A stretch of 64,000 bases of DNA, taken from assembly GCA_945884695.1 (NCBI GenBank), contig CAMCYO010000005.1:46679-110678 (forward strand), read 5' to 3'. Position 1 is the stretch's first letter, and every line of letters starts with the position of its first letter. The stretch is from Streptomyces griseus (GTDB lineage Bacteria > Actinomycetota > Actinomycetes > Nanopelagicales > Nanopelagicaceae). The notes beneath the pieces are model-generated. The model searched no databases. It was given only the letters and a program-made list of their open reading frames with translations, and was not told the origin of the DNA. A program made the translations under genes and the position numbers. Below are positions 27,528 to 38,690 of this stretch, piece by piece.

Positions 27528-29486
27528 ATGAACGAAGAAACACTCGCAAATCTCTCAAGTGAGACGAGAATTTTTCAACCTTCCCCCGAATTCGCCGCTA
27601 ATGCCAATGCGCAACCGATTATTTATGCCGAAGCGAACCAAGACCGCTTAGGTTTCTGGGAAAAGCAAGCATTAGAACTTCAATGGGATGCACCTTGGAG
27701 CACAGTTCTGGATTGGCAGCCACCTTTTGCGAAATGGTTTGTTGGCGGAAAACTCAACGCCAGTGTTAATTGTTTAGATCGCCATGTAGCAGAAGGGCGT
27801 GGAGATCGAGTTGCATTTCACTTTGAAGGCGAACCTGGAGATACGCGAACAATTACTTATGCGCAACTTCTTATTGAAGTAAAAAAGAGTGCAAATGCGC
27901 TGATAGAACTCGGTGTTAAATCCAAAGACCGTGTTGCAATCTATATGCCAATGATTCCTGAAGCGGCAATTGCGATGTTGGCATGTGCTCGGATTGGTGC
28001 GCCACACTCTGTCGTCTTTGGTGGTTTTTCGGCAGAAGCTTTGCTTTCAAGAATTCAAGATGCTGATGCAACGCTAGTGATTACAGCAGATGGTGGCTTT
28101 CGCAAAGGTGCTCCTTTTGCACTAAAGCCAGCCGTTGATGAAGCACTTCAAGGTAAGACAAATGTAAAGAAAGTGTTGGTAGTAAAGCGAACCGGGCAAG
28201 AAACAGCTTGGGATAACAATCGCGACGTATGGTGGCACGAGATCGTTGAGCGCCAAAACCCTGAACATCTTGCTGAAAGTTTCGATAGTGAACATCCGCT
28301 ATTTATTCTCTACACATCAGGAACCACCGCCAAGCCAAAGGGAATTTTTCACACAACGGGTGGGTATTTAACACAAGCAGCCTTCACACATAAAATGGTT
28401 TTCGATATCAAACCTAAAAGTGATATCTACTGGTGCACGGCCGATATTGGATGGATTACTGGCCACTCTTACGTCGTCTACGGCCCACTTATTAATGGCG
28501 CAACGCAGGTAATCTACGAAGGAACACCAGATACGCCTCATAAGGGTCGCATCTTTGAAATCATTGCAAAATATGGTGTAACAATTTTATATACAGCTCC
28601 AACTCTTATCCGCACCTGGATGAAATGGGGGGATGAATTCCCACAAGCACATGATCTTTCATCGCTTCGATTACTTGGATCTGTTGGTGAACCAATTAAT
28701 CCTGAAGCGTGGATGTGGTACCACGAAATCATTGGTGGGCAACGTTGTCCAATCGTAGATACCTGGTGGCAGACAGAAACTGGCGCAATCATGATTTCAC
28801 CATTACCTGGTATCACTGCATGTAAACCAGGATCAGCAATGCGAGCGCTGCCTGGCATTGGAGCCAAAGTTGTAGACGATAATGGAAAGCCGGTTGCAGA
28901 TGGTCATGGTGGTTATTTAATTCTTGACCAACCGTGGCCGTCAATGATGCGCGGTATTTGGGGCGAGTCTGAGCGCTATAAAGAAACGTATTGGTCAAAA
29001 TTTGATGGGCTTTATTTTGCAGGAGATGGCGCAAAACTAGATCAAGATGGTGCAATCTGGCTGCTTGGACGCGTAGATGATGTCATGAACGTTTCGGGAC
29101 ACCGTATTTCGACCACCGAAGTAGAGTCCGCACTTGTCTCTCATGAAGCGGTTGCTGAAGCTGCAGTTGTTGGTGCAACGGATGCAATGACAGGGCAAGG
29201 CATTGTGGCTTTTATTATTTTGCGAAGCGGTATTGCTCATGCCGATGGCGATGCACTTGTGAAAGAACTTCGCGCTCACGTTACGAAAGAAATCGGCGCT
29301 ATCGCTCGGCCTCGTCAGATTATGGTGGTCGCCGAACTTCCTAAAACGCGCAGTGGAAAAATTATGCGCCGCCTGCTTCGCGATGTTGCAGAAAATCGCG
29401 CCGTTGGTGATTCAACAACGCTGGCAGATCCAAACATTATGAGATTGATTGCAGAAGGCTTAAAGACAACTACTTCGGAAGATTAA
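27528..29486 (+). CDS. acs: Acetyl-CoA synthetase
   Basis: Activates acetate to acetyl-CoA via acetyl-AMP. 652 residues, full ANL-family length: [11 protein letters not shown] (P-loop, about 264-274), the acetate-pocket motif [10 protein letters not shown] (about 414-423), and [12 protein letters not shown] near 610 with the catalytic lysine that lysine acetylation silences in many bacteria. The ribosome-binding site is weak (no clear GGAG before ATG 27528). In Mycobacterium, acs also sits near the nth-crp cluster, so the order is conserved. The 166 bp upstream holds half-matches to Crp sites but no convincing palindrome. Confidence 0.96.
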   Translation: MNEETLANLSSETRIFQPSPEFAANANAQPIIYAEANQDRLGFWEKQALELQWDAPWSTVLDWQPPFAKWFVGGKLNASVNCLDRHVAEGRGDRVAFHFEGEPGDTRTITYAQLLIEVKKSANALIELGVKSKDRVAIYMPMIPEAAIAMLACARIGAPHSVVFGGFSAEALLSRIQDADATLVITADGGFRKGAPFALKPAVDEALQGKTNVKKVLVVKRTGQETAWDNNRDVWWHEIVERQNPEHLAESFDSEHPLFILYTSGTTAKPKGIFHTTGGYLTQAAFTHKMVFDIKPKSDIYWCTADIGWITGHSYVVYGPLINGATQVIYEGTPDTPHKGRIFEIIAKYGVTILYTAPTLIRTWMKWGDEFPQAHDLSSLRLLGSVGEPINPEAWMWYHEIIGGQRCPIVDTWWQTETGAIMISPLPGITACKPGSAMRALPGIGAKVVDDNGKPVADGHGGYLILDQPWPSMMRGIWGESERYKETYWSKFDGLYFAGDGAKLDQDGAIWLLGRVDDVMNVSGHRISTTEVESALVSHEAVAEAAVVGATDAMTGQGIVAFIILRSGIAHADGDALVKELRAHVTKEIGAIARPRQIMVVAELPKTRSGKIMRRLLRDVAENRAVGDSTTLADPNIMRLIAEGLKTTTSED

Positions 29487-29967
29487 TATCTAACTTCTTT
29501 TCGATCTCAACACGAAGTTGGCTTAGAAGATTTGGAACATGAGCGCTAATTTTTGGATAAATCTTACTTTGAGCTACTTGTTCTCTAGCACTGTTCCAGG
29601 GAGCCCAGAGAATAAGTGAGGCAATCAAGTAGGCAAGTAGGCCAACTCTTACGAGCTCTAAAGCAACTCCTAGAAGTGAATCAATGAAACGAAAGGGTGC
29701 CCACAATAACTTTGTTCTGAAAAATTTCGCGGTGGCACCAAGGACGCGACGGCCAATTTCTGCAACTATGAAAATGGAGATAAGAATGGCAAGGAATCTA
29801 TATACAGCGTTTTGAATATGGGGGCTATATTCCAGGGCAAGAATCAAACCAAGGAGTCCGCCACCGATATATCCAATAGTGGAAAAAATTGTCTGCAAAA
29901 ATCCTCTTCGATACCCAAAAAATATGGCTAAACAGAAACTTACAACTAGCAGAATGTCGATTATCAT
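29470..29967 (-). CDS. CvpA-family membrane protein
   Basis: 165 residues with four hydrophobic helices, beginning [23 protein letters not shown], the CvpA/colicin V production fold, with conserved IGYIGG and FRFIDSLLG segments. In mycobacteria the equivalent gene (MarP) fuses a CvpA domain to a periplasmic serine protease; here the protease part is absent and the protein ends soon after helix four. Its last codons overlap the 3' end of acs by 17 bases (convergent). Three bases downstream of the tlpA-like gene. Confidence 0.82.
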   Translation of the reverse strand: MIIDILLVVSFCLAIFFGYRRGFLQTIFSTIGYIGGGLLGLILALEYSPHIQNAVYRFLAILISIFIVAEIGRRVLGATAKFFRTKLLWAPFRFIDSLLGVALELVRVGLLAYLIASLILWAPWNSAREQVAQSKIYPKISAHVPNLLSQLRVEIEKKLDINLPK

Positions 29968-29970
29968 CGC

Positions 29971-30507
29971 TTAACTAATCCCAATGTGCAGATACTTCAA
30001 AGTTAAATTACGAAGTTCTGCTTCATTTTTTAGAACGCCAATTTTCTTATAAACCACGCCACCACTTTCATCTATAAACCACGTAACAGGAACTCCCATA
30101 CCAAAATCACCACGCGTTCTTCCATCAGGGTCTATCAAATTTGGCCAGGTCATTCCGTTCTTCACTACAAACGCACTTCCATCTTCACTTTTCGCTTCTT
30201 CTACATCTATGCCAAGTAATTGTATTTGCGACTTAGCTTTAGAATAGAAAGATCTAAAAATTGGAAGTTCGTCTTTACAACTTGCGCACCACGAGCCCCA
30301 CACATTAACAATGAGTGGACCCCTTAGCGCTGATACATGGATTGAGGACTTCGCATCTAGACAAGGAAGTTCGACCCCTTCAACGGATTCAGAACGTGTG
30401 ATGGAATCACAACTAACGACTTCGCCATTTTGAGGAAGGGCAGAGGTCTGTGAAGAGCAACCAGTTATCAGAAACATTAAACATGCGAGCGCAATTTTCT
30501 TAATCAT
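29971..30507 (-). CDS. TlpA/ResA-like thioredoxin lipoprotein
   Basis: Lipoprotein signal with lipobox LITGC at residues 13-17, so it is anchored outside the membrane. The TlpA/AhpC-TSA thioredoxin fold has the redox motif [13 protein letters not shown] near residues 70-82 (CASC) and the cis-proline GVPVTWFID. Likely reduces or exchanges disulfides of exported proteins or apocytochromes. It overlaps nth by four bases; nth followed by a TlpA-like gene is conserved in Actinobacteria. Confidence 0.88.
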   Translation of the reverse strand: MIKKIALACLMFLITGCSSQTSALPQNGEVVSCDSITRSESVEGVELPCLDAKSSIHVSALRGPLIVNVWGSWCASCKDELPIFRSFYSKAKSQIQLLGIDVEEAKSEDGSAFVVKNGMTWPNLIDPDGRTRGDFGMGVPVTWFIDESGGVVYKKIGVLKNEAELRNLTLKYLHIGIS

Positions 30508-31238
30508 CGAAAATCCGCATCTACTTTTACAAGCACCTTTGCTTTAGCTACGTCCATCTCGCCAATGCCAACAGATGGACAAAGTTTTGCTAGTGGACAT
30601 GCACCGCATGCAGGTTTTCGTGAATGACAAATTCTTCTTCCGTGCCAAATCATCCGCTGTGACAAATTCGTCCATTCTTTCTGAGGTATTAATTTTCCCA
30701 CTGCCGTTTCAACTTTCACGGGATCTTTCTCACTCGTCCAACCAAATCTACGACTCAACCTTCCAAAGTGTGTATCAACGGTAATGCCTGGAATATCGAA
30801 TGCGTGTCCGAGCACGACGTTCGCAGTCTTTCTCCCAACACCAGGCAAAGTAATAAGTTCATCTAATGTGCTTGGAACTTCACCACCAAAATTGGATTGA
30901 ATCGACATGGCCAAGCCTTTAATGTTTCTGGATTTCGCGCGAAAGAAACCAGTGGAATGCACGAGTATTTCCAGTTCATGAAGGTCGGCAGAGGCGAATG
31001 CTTTTGCACTCTTATATTTTTTAAATAATTTTGGCGTAACTTGGTTCACGCGCTTATCTGTGCACTGCGCAGAAAGCACGGTAGCAATGAGTAATTGCAG
31101 TGGGTTAGCAAAATCGAGCTCACACTGCACATCTGGGTAGGTCTTTCTCAATATTCGATACATGGCAGTAGCACTACTTCTCAATTCTGGGTTAGCGCTC
31201 ATCTGGGGAAGGTTACGCCCGAAAATCCGGCGGTCCAA
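30504..31238 (-). CDS. nth: Endonuclease III (DNA glycosylase/AP lyase)
   Basis: Removes oxidised pyrimidines and nicks abasic sites. HhH-GPD motif with [15 protein letters not shown] (helix-hairpin-helix and catalytic lysine) and [11 protein letters not shown] (catalytic Asp), then the [4Fe-4S] loop C-x6-C-x2-C-x5-C in [17 protein letters not shown]. The frame opens at TTG 31238; ATG 31202 (codon 13) is an alternative, and neither has a strong ribosome-binding site. Head of nth-tlpA-cvpA, divergent from crp by 30 bp. Confidence 0.95.
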   Translation of the reverse strand: MDRRIFGRNLPQMSANPELRSSATAMYRILRKTYPDVQCELDFANPLQLLIATVLSAQCTDKRVNQVTPKLFKKYKSAKAFASADLHELEILVHSTGFFRAKSRNIKGLAMSIQSNFGGEVPSTLDELITLPGVGRKTANVVLGHAFDIPGITVDTHFGRLSRRFGWTSEKDPVKVETAVGKLIPQKEWTNLSQRMIWHGRRICHSRKPACGACPLAKLCPSVGIGEMDVAKAKVLVKVDADFR

Positions 31239-31268
31239 CTACCTCCAGTTTAATAGTAAAGTGCGCCT

Positions 31269-31949
31269 GTGACTGATGATCAAGTTGTTCGACGAGCCCC
31301 GCTCTTTAGCGCCCTTGATGATGCCTCCGCGGCATCACTTCGCTCCTCAATGGAGAACGTGAAGTTAGGTAAAGGAACGGTTTTATTTTCAGAGGGCGAC
31401 ATTGGTGATCATTTATATGTCATCGTCGAGGGTAAATTAAAACTTGGAACATCAAGTGGAGATGGTCGCGAGAACTTACTTTCAGTTCTTGGGCCCGGCG
31501 AAATGTTTGGTGAACTTTCTTTATTTGATCCAGGCCCCCGCACCGCTACAGCAACTGCTGTCACCGATGTTCGTTTACTCAGCCTTGGACACGACAAAGT
31601 TATTCCGTGGGTTACAGAACATCCACAAGTTGCACTTGATTTGCTTGGCCGTCTATCTCAAAGATTGCGTAGAACAAATGAAGTTGTTGGAGATTTAGTT
31701 TTCTCTGATGTTCCAGGTCGTGTTGCAAAAGCCCTTATTGATCTCGGAGAGCGTTTTGGAAAAGAAACTCCTGAAGGCCTTTATGTAAACCACGATTTAA
31801 CTCAAGAAGAGTTAGCCCAATTAGTTGGCGCATCTCGCGAAACTGTAAACAAAGCGCTGGCAGACTTTGCAGGACGAAATTGGATTCGTTTAGACGGGCG
31901 AGCTGTACTTATTCTTGATGTTGAGCGTTTAAGTAAGCGCGGTCGTTAA
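31269..31949 (+). CDS. crp: Crp/Fnr-family cAMP-type regulator (GlxR/Crp ortholog)
   Basis: N-terminal cNMP-binding domain with the phosphate-binding cassette FGELSLFDPGPRTATA (about 75-90), nearly that of Corynebacterium GlxR and mycobacterial Crp, and a C-terminal winged helix with the HTH LTQEELAQLVGASRETVNKAL (about 177-197). GTG start at 31269; a TAATAGTA box just upstream with almost no leader suggests a leaderless mRNA. Likely a global regulator of carbon metabolism, and acs and sugar uptake genes in this window are plausible targets (inference). Confidence 0.93.
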   Translation: MTDDQVVRRAPLFSALDDASAASLRSSMENVKLGKGTVLFSEGDIGDHLYVIVEGKLKLGTSSGDGRENLLSVLGPGEMFGELSLFDPGPRTATATAVTDVRLLSLGHDKVIPWVTEHPQVALDLLGRLSQRLRRTNEVVGDLVFSDVPGRVAKALIDLGERFGKETPEGLYVNHDLTQEELAQLVGASRETVNKALADFAGRNWIRLDGRAVLILDVERLSKRGR

Positions 31950-32411
31950 TTAGCTACGCAGCTCGACAGTAAGTTCGATCTCTACTGGCGAATCTAAAGG
32001 CAACTCAGCAATACCAACAGCAGAGCGGGCATGTTTTCCATCTTCACCCCAGATATGTACAAATAACTCACTTGCGCCATTAACAACTCCTGGATGATTT
32101 ACAAATCCCGGAACCCCGTTTACATAACCAACTACGCGAACTACACGAACAATGTCATCAACATTTGCAACTGTTGCAACGGCAGCTAAAGCATTGAGAG
32201 CGCAAACTTGGGCTAATTCTTTAGCTTGCTCGACAGTAACGGCTCCGCCAACTTTTCCTGTTAGCGCTATTTTTCCATCGACCAGGGGAAGTTGTCCTGC
32301 AGTGAAAACTAAATTACCTGTGCGAACTGCTGGCACATACGCAGCAATTGGTTTAGCAGCAACTGGAAGTGTTAAACCCAATTCAGCAAGCTTTGCTCTG
32401 ACATCACTCAT
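31950..32411 (-). CDS. ridA: RidA/YjgF-family enamine/imine deaminase
   Basis: 153 residues. RidA fold with the TAGQLPLVDGKI segment, a middle ALNALAAVATVANVDDIVRVVRVVGYV stretch of the family and the C-terminal AVGIAELPLDSPVEIELTVEL; the typical arginine of the active site appears in HARSAVG. Proteins of this kind hydrolyse reactive 2-aminoacrylate. ATG 32411 is the start: it overlaps the DUF4177 stop (ATGA), while the longer frame from 32486 would cover that gene. Convergent with crp with no gap, as in Mycobacterium where a RidA gene also lies next to crp. Confidence 0.88.
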   Translation of the reverse strand: MSDVRAKLAELGLTLPVAAKPIAAYVPAVRTGNLVFTAGQLPLVDGKIALTGKVGGAVTVEQAKELAQVCALNALAAVATVANVDDIVRVVRVVGYVNGVPGFVNHPGVVNGASELFVHIWGEDGKHARSAVGIAELPLDSPVEIELTVELRS

Positions 32412-32563
32412 GCAAGTTCTCTTTTCATGTAAGCGACAAGTTGGTCTCCACCATTGGGCCCTGGAATAACTTGGACAAGTTCCCAACCATCAGATCCCCA
32501 ATTATCGAGAATCTGCTTAGTTGCGTGAGTTAAGAGTGGAACGGTGACGTATTCGTATTTCAT
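32408..32563 (-). CDS. Small DUF4177-like protein
   Basis: A 51-residue frame from ATG 32563 (AAAGGAG four bases upstream) to TGA 32408, overlapping ridA by four bases. Sequence MKYEYVTVPLL, then ILDNWGSDGWELVQVIP and ending MKREL is the short DUF4177 pattern (a strand, a helix with the WELV motif, a strand). Function unknown. It is translationally coupled to ridA and ten bases downstream of the yqeY-like gene. Confidence 0.8.
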   Translation of the reverse strand: MKYEYVTVPLLTHATKQILDNWGSDGWELVQVIPGPNGGDQLVAYMKRELA

Positions 32564-32572
32564 GATTCTCCT

Positions 32573-33022
32573 TTAGGCAAGCGCGGCTTTTACTGCTGCA
32601 GATACAACGCCACCATCGGCCTTGCCTGCAATTTTTGGAGCGATAATTTTCATAACAAGTCCCATACCTGAAGGGCCAGATGCACCTGTTTCTGCAATTG
32701 CTGCTTTAATCATTTCGTTCAATTGCACATCACTGAGCTGCTCTGGCAAATACTTAGCGATAATTTCACCTTCGGCGCGCTCTAGCGTTGCTTTATCTGC
32801 GCGGGATCCCGCATCAAATGCTTCGGCGGCTTCGCGACGTTTTTTTGCCTCTCGAGACAACACCGTTATAACTTCTGCATCTGAAAGTTCTCGTGATTCT
32901 TTACCTGAAACTTCTTCCATAGTAATTGCAGTTAATACCATCCGGATTGTGCCGGAGGTTATTTCATCTCGACTGCGAATTGCTTCGGTGAGGTCTGCTT
33001 TAAGTCGTTCTTTGAGTCCCAT
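32573..33022 (-). CDS. GatB/YqeY-domain protein
   Basis: 149 residues, the full YqeY length: MGLKERLKADLTEAIRSRD opening, YLPEQLSD and a closing GKADGGVVSAAVKAAL helix, as in the tRNA-binding tail of GatB. Stand-alone YqeY proteins are thought to bind tRNA or tRNA-like structures; no catalysis is known. First gene of the yqeY-DUF4177-ridA run, divergent from the phosphoesterase with only 19 bp between starts. Confidence 0.87.
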   Translation of the reverse strand: MGLKERLKADLTEAIRSRDEITSGTIRMVLTAITMEEVSGKESRELSDAEVITVLSREAKKRREAAEAFDAGSRADKATLERAEGEIIAKYLPEQLSDVQLNEMIKAAIAETGASGPSGMGLVMKIIAPKIAGKADGGVVSAAVKAALA

Positions 33023-33041
33023 AGCGGTATCTTCTCATGCT

Positions 33042-33857
33042 ATGAGCTACAAGCTTCGCCAAGCGCAAATCCCGATCCTGCCTGCTGGCGCGCAACCAAT
33101 ACGAATCTTGCATTTTTCCGACCTTCATCTGACGCCATCTCGCACACGCGAAATTGCCGATGTTAAAAATTTTATCGCGCACAAACCAGACCTTGTCATT
33201 AGCACCGGTGATTTTCTTGCCCATAGGGAGGCAGTTCCCGTAGTTCTTGATGCGCTCGATGAATTACTTGATACTCCTGGCCTCTTTGTATTTGGATCCA
33301 ATGATTACTATGCCCCGAGAGTGAAGAATCCTTTTTCTTATCTAAGGAAAGATGACGGAATAAGAAAGTTTGGCAACGAACTGCCGTGGAAGGATCTTGC
33401 ACAAGGTTTAACCGATAGGGGCTGGAAAGATATTAATTTCTCTCGAGCACTCCTTGAAATCAACGAAACTACAATCGAGGCCCGTGGTACCGATGATGCA
33501 CACTTGAATCGAGATAATTATTCACTGGTAAGTGGTGCACCAAATAAAGATGCCGACATTGCACTCGGCGTAACCCATGCTCCGTACATGCGCGTTCTTG
33601 ACGCTATGCATCGCGATGGATTAGATGCAATATTTGCTGGGCACACACATGGCGGACAAGTTCGATTGCCATGGATTGGTGGAAGTAAAGCACTTGTCAC
33701 CAACTGCGATCTGCCAACATGGCGCGCTCGTGGCTTAACTCGTTTTGGTCAAGAACCGTGGCTCCATGTTTCTGCGGGAATGGGTACAAGTCCGTTTGCT
33801 CGAATTAGAGTTGCAAGCCCGCCTGAAGTTTCTTTAGTAACCCTTACAAGTAGGTAG
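33042..33857 (+). CDS. Calcineurin-like metallophosphoesterase
   Basis: 271 residues of the YkuE-like group: DLHL metal motif in ILHFSDLHLTP (about residues 24-34), STGDFLAH (about 56-63), GSNDYY in place of the usual GNHD (about 91-96, common in actinobacterial members), and GHTHGGQ near 195-201. The dinuclear metal site is therefore complete. Substrate unknown; possibly a lipid-linked or cyclic phosphate. ATG 33042 is chosen because the longer frame runs back through yqeY on the other strand. In Mycobacterium an equivalent gene follows ponA near crp. Confidence 0.85.
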   Translation: MSYKLRQAQIPILPAGAQPIRILHFSDLHLTPSRTREIADVKNFIAHKPDLVISTGDFLAHREAVPVVLDALDELLDTPGLFVFGSNDYYAPRVKNPFSYLRKDDGIRKFGNELPWKDLAQGLTDRGWKDINFSRALLEINETTIEARGTDDAHLNRDNYSLVSGAPNKDADIALGVTHAPYMRVLDAMHRDGLDAIFAGHTHGGQVRLPWIGGSKALVTNCDLPTWRARGLTRFGQEPWLHVSAGMGTSPFARIRVASPPEVSLVTLTSR

Positions 33858-33858
33858 A

Positions 33859-34911
33859 TTACTTAGTAAATTCAATTGCTAGTAGTTCTGCAATTTGTGC
33901 AGCGTTGAGCGCCGCACCTTTACGTAAATTGTCACCGCAAACAAATAATTCAAGCGCCATTGGGTCATCTAGGCTCTTTCGCACACGTCCGACCCATGTT
34001 GGATCTGTACCAACTACATCTGCAGGCGTAGGGAATATGTGATTTTCTGGATCATCTACCAATTTAACTCCAGCAGAATTTTTCAAAATGTCCTGAGCGC
34101 CTTTACGTGAAGGCTCCTTTGCAAAAACAGCATGAACAGCGAGGGAATGGGTTGTTATAACAGGAACCCGCACGCACGTCACTGAGACCTTCAAATTTGG
34201 AAGAGCCAAAATCTTTCTAGATTCATTACGTACCTTTAACTCCTCTGAAGAATAACCATCTTGCTTGAGTGAGCCAGCCCAAGGGATGACATTAAGTGCA
34301 AGAGGTGCTGGGAAAGGTCCAAAGTCAGAAATCTTTTTTCGCACATCGCCAGCAACATCGCCAGCTGAACTATTTGCAACTGCGCTCATTTGTGCGCGCA
34401 ATGAATCAATGCCGCTCTGTCCAGCCCCGGATGCTGCTTGATAAGAGGAAACAACTAACTCTTTCAATTCATACTCGCAATGGAGTGCACCCATTGCAAC
34501 AATCATGGAAAGTGTTGTGCAGTTAGGGTTTGAAATAATTCCGCGTGAGCGATTCTTTGTCTCTTGCGGATTTACTTCAGGAACTACTAGTGGCACATCT
34601 GAATCCATACGGAATGCGCCAGAGTTATCGACAACGACTGCGCCACGTGAAACTGCAATCGGTGCCCACTCTGCAGAAACCTCGTCAGGCACATCAAACA
34701 TTGCAACATCAATGCCATCAAATGCTTCAGAAGTAAGGGCCACAACAGTGAGCTCTTCTCCGCGACAGATTAATTTCTTGCCGGCGCTTCGAGCAGATGC
34801 AATAAGGCGAATTTCTCCCCAGACATCGGTACGCGTTGAAAGAATGTCGAGCATTACTGTTCCAACTGCGCCGGTTGCTCCAACAACTGCAAGAGATGGT
34901 TTGCGGTTCAT
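33859..34911 (-). CDS. asd: Aspartate-semialdehyde dehydrogenase
   Basis: NADPH-dependent reduction of aspartyl phosphate, second step toward lysine, threonine, methionine and diaminopimelate. VVGATGAVG (about 9-17) binds NADP; SNPNCTT has the catalytic Cys131; the C-terminal dimerisation domain carries [14 protein letters not shown] with the acid-base histidine. 350 residues is normal. Its start overlaps the lysC stop by four bases. Confidence 0.96.
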   Translation of the reverse strand: MNRKPSLAVVGATGAVGTVMLDILSTRTDVWGEIRLIASARSAGKKLICRGEELTVVALTSEAFDGIDVAMFDVPDEVSAEWAPIAVSRGAVVVDNSGAFRMDSDVPLVVPEVNPQETKNRSRGIISNPNCTTLSMIVAMGALHCEYELKELVVSSYQAASGAGQSGIDSLRAQMSAVANSSAGDVAGDVRKKISDFGPFPAPLALNVIPWAGSLKQDGYSSEELKVRNESRKILALPNLKVSVTCVRVPVITTHSLAVHAVFAKEPSRKGAQDILKNSAGVKLVDDPENHIFPTPADVVGTDPTWVGRVRKSLDDPMALELFVCGDNLRKGAALNAAQIAELLAIEFTK

Positions 34912-36179
34912 CGGCCAGATCCCCCGTAAACAACTGCTTCAATTTGATCAGCATCGAGTTCGAAAGCAGTGTGTGCTGCCTTTACGCCACGCTCGAGATC
35001 TGATGCACGACAAACAATGGAGATACGAATTTCAGATGTTGAAATCATTTCGATATTCACGCCAGCTTCTGACATTGCAGCAAAGAATCTGGCTGTAACA
35101 CCAGGGTGCGAGCGCATACCCGCTCCAACTAAAGAAAGTTTGCCAATCTGATCATCGTATTGAATCGAGGCATAACCAACTTCGCCTTGAATACGTTGCA
35201 AAATGCTTGTTGCATCTGCACCTTCACTCTTAGGTAGCGTAAATGAAATATCAGTTAACCCGGTCGCAGCGGCAGAAACATTTTGCACAATCATGTCAAT
35301 GTTGATATCCGCATCTGCAATTGCTTGGAATATGCGTGCAGCAACGCCAGTGCGGTCAGGCACACCGACGATCGTGATCTTGGCTTCGCTTTTATCGTGA
35401 GCGATACCTGAAATGATTGCTTGCTCCATTGCTCCTCCTTCAGGATGATCTTTGACCACCCATGTTCCTTCGTTGGTTGAAAAAGATGAACGAACGTGAA
35501 TTGGCATTTCATATCTACGTGCATATTCGACGCAACGCAAGTGCAGAACTTTTGCACCACTTGCTGCGAGTTCTAACATTTCATCGTATGTAACAGATTT
35601 AAGTTTTCTAGCTGTAGGTACAACGCGTGGGTCTGCGCTAAAGACCCCATCAACATCTGTATAAATTTCGCACACATCGGCATCGAGTGCTGCAGCGAGT
35701 GCGACCGCAGTTGTATCTGATCCACCGCGGCCCAGTGTTGTAATGTCTTTTGTATCTTGGCTAATTCCTTGAAAGCCGGCAACAATTGCAATCGCACCTT
35801 CTTTCAGTGCTTCTTGAATTCGCCCAGGAGTGACATCAATAATGCGAGCGCGACCATGTGCTGAATCAGTAATGACTCCAGCTTGGCTTCCTGTAAAGGA
35901 ACGTGCTTCATGGCCAAGATTTGAAATTGCCATGGCAAGAAGTGCCATAGAAATTCGCTCGCCGGCAGTTAATAACATGTCGAGTTCGCGACCTTTTGGC
36001 ATGGGAGTGATCTGATTAGCTAAATCGATGAGTTCATCGGTTGTATCGCCCATGGCGCTGACCACCACAACGACCTGATTGCCATCGCGCTTGGTCGCCA
36101 CAATTCGGGCCGCAACGCGCTTCATGCCCTCGGCATCAGCGACGGAGGAACCGCCAAACTTTTGAACTATGAGACCCAT
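34908..36179 (-). CDS. lysC: Aspartate kinase
   Basis: First step of the aspartate pathway. Kinase domain with [11 protein letters not shown] (4-14) and the [11 protein letters not shown] and [12 protein letters not shown] segments; two ACT domains at about 265-340 and 345-420 for feedback control by lysine and threonine. In Corynebacterium an internal start makes a separate beta subunit from the ACT half; an internal start is possible here but not evident. Coupled to asd by a four-base overlap. Confidence 0.96.
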   Translation of the reverse strand: MGLIVQKFGGSSVADAEGMKRVAARIVATKRDGNQVVVVVSAMGDTTDELIDLANQITPMPKGRELDMLLTAGERISMALLAMAISNLGHEARSFTGSQAGVITDSAHGRARIIDVTPGRIQEALKEGAIAIVAGFQGISQDTKDITTLGRGGSDTTAVALAAALDADVCEIYTDVDGVFSADPRVVPTARKLKSVTYDEMLELAASGAKVLHLRCVEYARRYEMPIHVRSSFSTNEGTWVVKDHPEGGAMEQAIISGIAHDKSEAKITIVGVPDRTGVAARIFQAIADADINIDMIVQNVSAAATGLTDISFTLPKSEGADATSILQRIQGEVGYASIQYDDQIGKLSLVGAGMRSHPGVTARFFAAMSEAGVNIEMISTSEIRISIVCRASDLERGVKAAHTAFELDADQIEAVVYGGSGR

Positions 36180-36261
36180 GCCCTAAGTGTGAAGGAAGAT
36201 TCCCTGATCTGGTAATTTATCTCATATATTGATACAGCACACAGTTCATATAATGAGACAA

Positions 36262-36870
36262 CTACTCATTTACGGTGCGACGACCTTCAAATGCGCGTCC
36301 AAGCGTGACTTCATCGGCATATTCCAAGTCCCCGCCCACAGGTAGACCACTGGCCAAGCGCGAGACTTTAAGCCCCAGAGGTTTAATCAACCGAGCTAAA
36401 TAGGTAGCCGTTGCTTCGCCTTCTAAGTTGGGATCGGTTGCCAAAATAATTTCTGTTACCGAACTATCTGCCAAACGGGCCATGAGTTCGCGAATCCGTA
36501 ATTGATCAGGGCCAATTCCATCAATAGGACTTATCGCGCCACCCAGCACATGATATTTCCCGCGGAATTCGCGAGTGCGCTCTATTGCAATGACATCTTT
36601 ACTTTCTTCAACAACGCAAATTGATGTGTTCTCACGTCGTGGATCGCGACAGATTCGGCATTGCGTTTCTTCTGAAACGTTTCCGCATTCAGTACAAAAT
36701 CTCACTCGCTCTTTTACTGTGCGGATTGCATCAACAAGTGCTCCTGCAATTTCGGCATCTGATTGGAGAATGTGAAATGCAATGCGTTGGGCACTCTTTG
36801 GGCCAATGCCAGGCAAACGACCTAGTGCATCAATGAGATCTTGAATCGCTCCTTCATACATTCCACTCAT
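36262..36870 (-). CDS. recR: Recombination protein RecR
   Basis: Gap-repair mediator acting with RecO or RecF to load RecA. Helix-hairpin-helix [14 protein letters not shown] (about 16-29), zinc finger with cysteines 59, 62, 71 and 74 (CTECG and CRIC), and a Toprim domain (ICVVEESKD). 202 residues. The first ATG overlaps dnaX by four bases; ATG at codon 4 is an alternative. The dnaX-recR order is conserved in many bacteria. Confidence 0.96.
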   Translation of the reverse strand: MSGMYEGAIQDLIDALGRLPGIGPKSAQRIAFHILQSDAEIAGALVDAIRTVKERVRFCTECGNVSEETQCRICRDPRRENTSICVVEESKDVIAIERTREFRGKYHVLGGAISPIDGIGPDQLRIRELMARLADSSVTEIILATDPNLEGEATATYLARLIKPLGLKVSRLASGLPVGGDLEYADEVTLGRAFEGRRTVNE

Positions 36871-38642
36871 GGACGCTGTGTCTCACTGACAAAACTTGCA
36901 CCTAACTCTTTTGCAAGGAGTGCTTGACCCGAGAGTTGATCGGCGTCATTGGGTGACTCATCTAAGCGAACGGCGCGTGCTTGTGGGGTGTTGGGATTAA
37001 TCGAAGGATCAACAACTACTTCTATCTTGCGATCCAGGCCAACAATGTCAATAAAGGATTGGCGCAATATCTCATCACTTCCCGAACGAATAAAGGAATC
37101 ACGCGCACCTGCATTAACAATGGCAATAGTTATCGCCTCATCATCGACTCCAAGAATTTGTGCGCTTGTACTGAGTAGTGACCAGGTAAGACGGCGGCGC
37201 TTTTTTACATCTTCAATTACATCTGGCCATAAGCGGCGAAGCCCTGCGATATCTGTGGCTCCCTTTGATTTCGCAGGAACATCGCCGATTTGAACCGGTG
37301 GCACGGGAAGTGCTTCTTTAGCGCCACCTTGTTCAATCGGCTTCTGCGTTGCTTTAGCGTCTCCTCCACCAACCGACTTCGTGCTCAAGGCTGCATTGCC
37401 GCTTTGTTCTGTTGGCTTTTGCGTTGCTTTCACTTCTGTCGTTGGTCGCTTTGCGGGTTGTGCGGTACTCATTGGAGCTAAGCCATCGGCTCGCTCTAAT
37501 CGCTCAACGCGAGCAAGTAACCCGCGCTCAGTTGCATCGCCCAGTGGCAATAACATGCGTCCGCAAATAAGTTCAAGCATGAGACGTGGCGCTGTTGCTC
37601 CACGCATTTGAGTTAGGCCTTCAGCTGCAATATCTGCAGACCGAGAAAGTCCTGCAGAACCAATTCGTTGTGCTTGTGTGCGCATGCGCTCTAGTTGATC
37701 ATCTGAAACTTCTCGCAAGATTGCATTTGCATTGCCTGATGCAAGCGCGTCAACAATCATGAGGTCCCTTAGTCGCTCAAGGAAGTCAGAGGCAAATCGT
37801 CGGGGGTCATGGCCTGATTCAATAACACGATCGATAGTTTTAAATAGCGTTGCGCCATCATGAGCAGCTAACGCATCGACTGCATCATCGAGCAATGCTC
37901 CATCGGTGAAACCGAGAAGTTGAATAGCAATGTCATAACTAACGCCTTCATCACCTGCGCCAGCAAGGAGTTGTCCGAGTACAGATAAAGCGTCACGAAC
38001 AGAACCGCCGCTTGCGCGAACTACCAGTGGAATAACACCTTTAGCGACTTTCACACCTTCTGCATTACAAATCTTTTCAAGGTGGGCAGAAAGAATTCCT
38101 GGAGGAACTAAACGAAATGGATAGTGGTGTGTACGAGAGCGAATAGTTGCAATTAACTTATCTGGCTCTGTTGTTGCAAAAATAAATATAACGTGAGGAG
38201 GAGGTTCTTCTACAACTTTCAATAAAGCATTTGATGCACCTGGTCCGAGTTGATGTGCTTCATCAATAATATAAATCTTGTATCGGCTATGAACTGGTGC
38301 AAAGAATGCCTTGTCTCGCAAGTCGCGAGCGTCGTCAACTAAACCATGCGTTGCTGCATCTAGCTCTATAACATCGAGTGAACCTGGGCCATTTGCAACT
38401 AAGTCAGTACACGATTGACATGTGCCACAAGGATCGGGAGTTGGGCCCTTTTCGCAATTAAGACTGCGGGCCATAATGCGAGCGCTGGAAGTTTTTCCGC
38501 AACCACGAGGGCCTGAAAATAGATATGCATGATGTGTGCGATCAGATTTGAGTGCATTAGAAAGTGGAACAGTGACATGATCTTGCCCAATAACTTCACT
38601 AAAAAGAGAGGGGCGATATTTACGATAGAGTGCTAACGACAT
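36867..38642 (-). CDS. dnaX: DNA polymerase III subunit gamma/tau
   Basis: Clamp-loader ATPase. Walker A GPRGCGKT at 44-51, zinc cysteines at about 63, 72, 75 and 78, Walker [12 protein letters not shown] near 125-135 and the sensor region TTEPDKL. Residues about 395-455 are a low-complexity linker with a repeated ATQKP(T/I)EQ motif (three occurrences), and the C-terminal tau domain should contact the polymerase. 591 residues. Preceded by the SRP RNA gene on the same strand, as in other Actinobacteria. Confidence 0.95.
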   Translation of the reverse strand: MSLALYRKYRPSLFSEVIGQDHVTVPLSNALKSDRTHHAYLFSGPRGCGKTSSARIMARSLNCEKGPTPDPCGTCQSCTDLVANGPGSLDVIELDAATHGLVDDARDLRDKAFFAPVHSRYKIYIIDEAHQLGPGASNALLKVVEEPPPHVIFIFATTEPDKLIATIRSRTHHYPFRLVPPGILSAHLEKICNAEGVKVAKGVIPLVVRASGGSVRDALSVLGQLLAGAGDEGVSYDIAIQLLGFTDGALLDDAVDALAAHDGATLFKTIDRVIESGHDPRRFASDFLERLRDLMIVDALASGNANAILREVSDDQLERMRTQAQRIGSAGLSRSADIAAEGLTQMRGATAPRLMLELICGRMLLPLGDATERGLLARVERLERADGLAPMSTAQPAKRPTTEVKATQKPTEQSGNAALSTKSVGGGDAKATQKPIEQGGAKEALPVPPVQIGDVPAKSKGATDIAGLRRLWPDVIEDVKKRRRLTWSLLSTSAQILGVDDEAITIAIVNAGARDSFIRSGSDEILRQSFIDIVGLDRKIEVVVDPSINPNTPQARAVRLDESPNDADQLSGQALLAKELGASFVSETQRP

Positions 38643-38690
38643 CGTTTCCTCTCCTTTTCAATCGATACATCTTTATACAACCTATAAAAG

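Noticed and set aside
32622..33041. Phosphoesterase frame extended upstream through yqeY
   Set aside because: This part is antisense to a well-supported YqeY gene, and the phosphoesterase fold begins after 33042.
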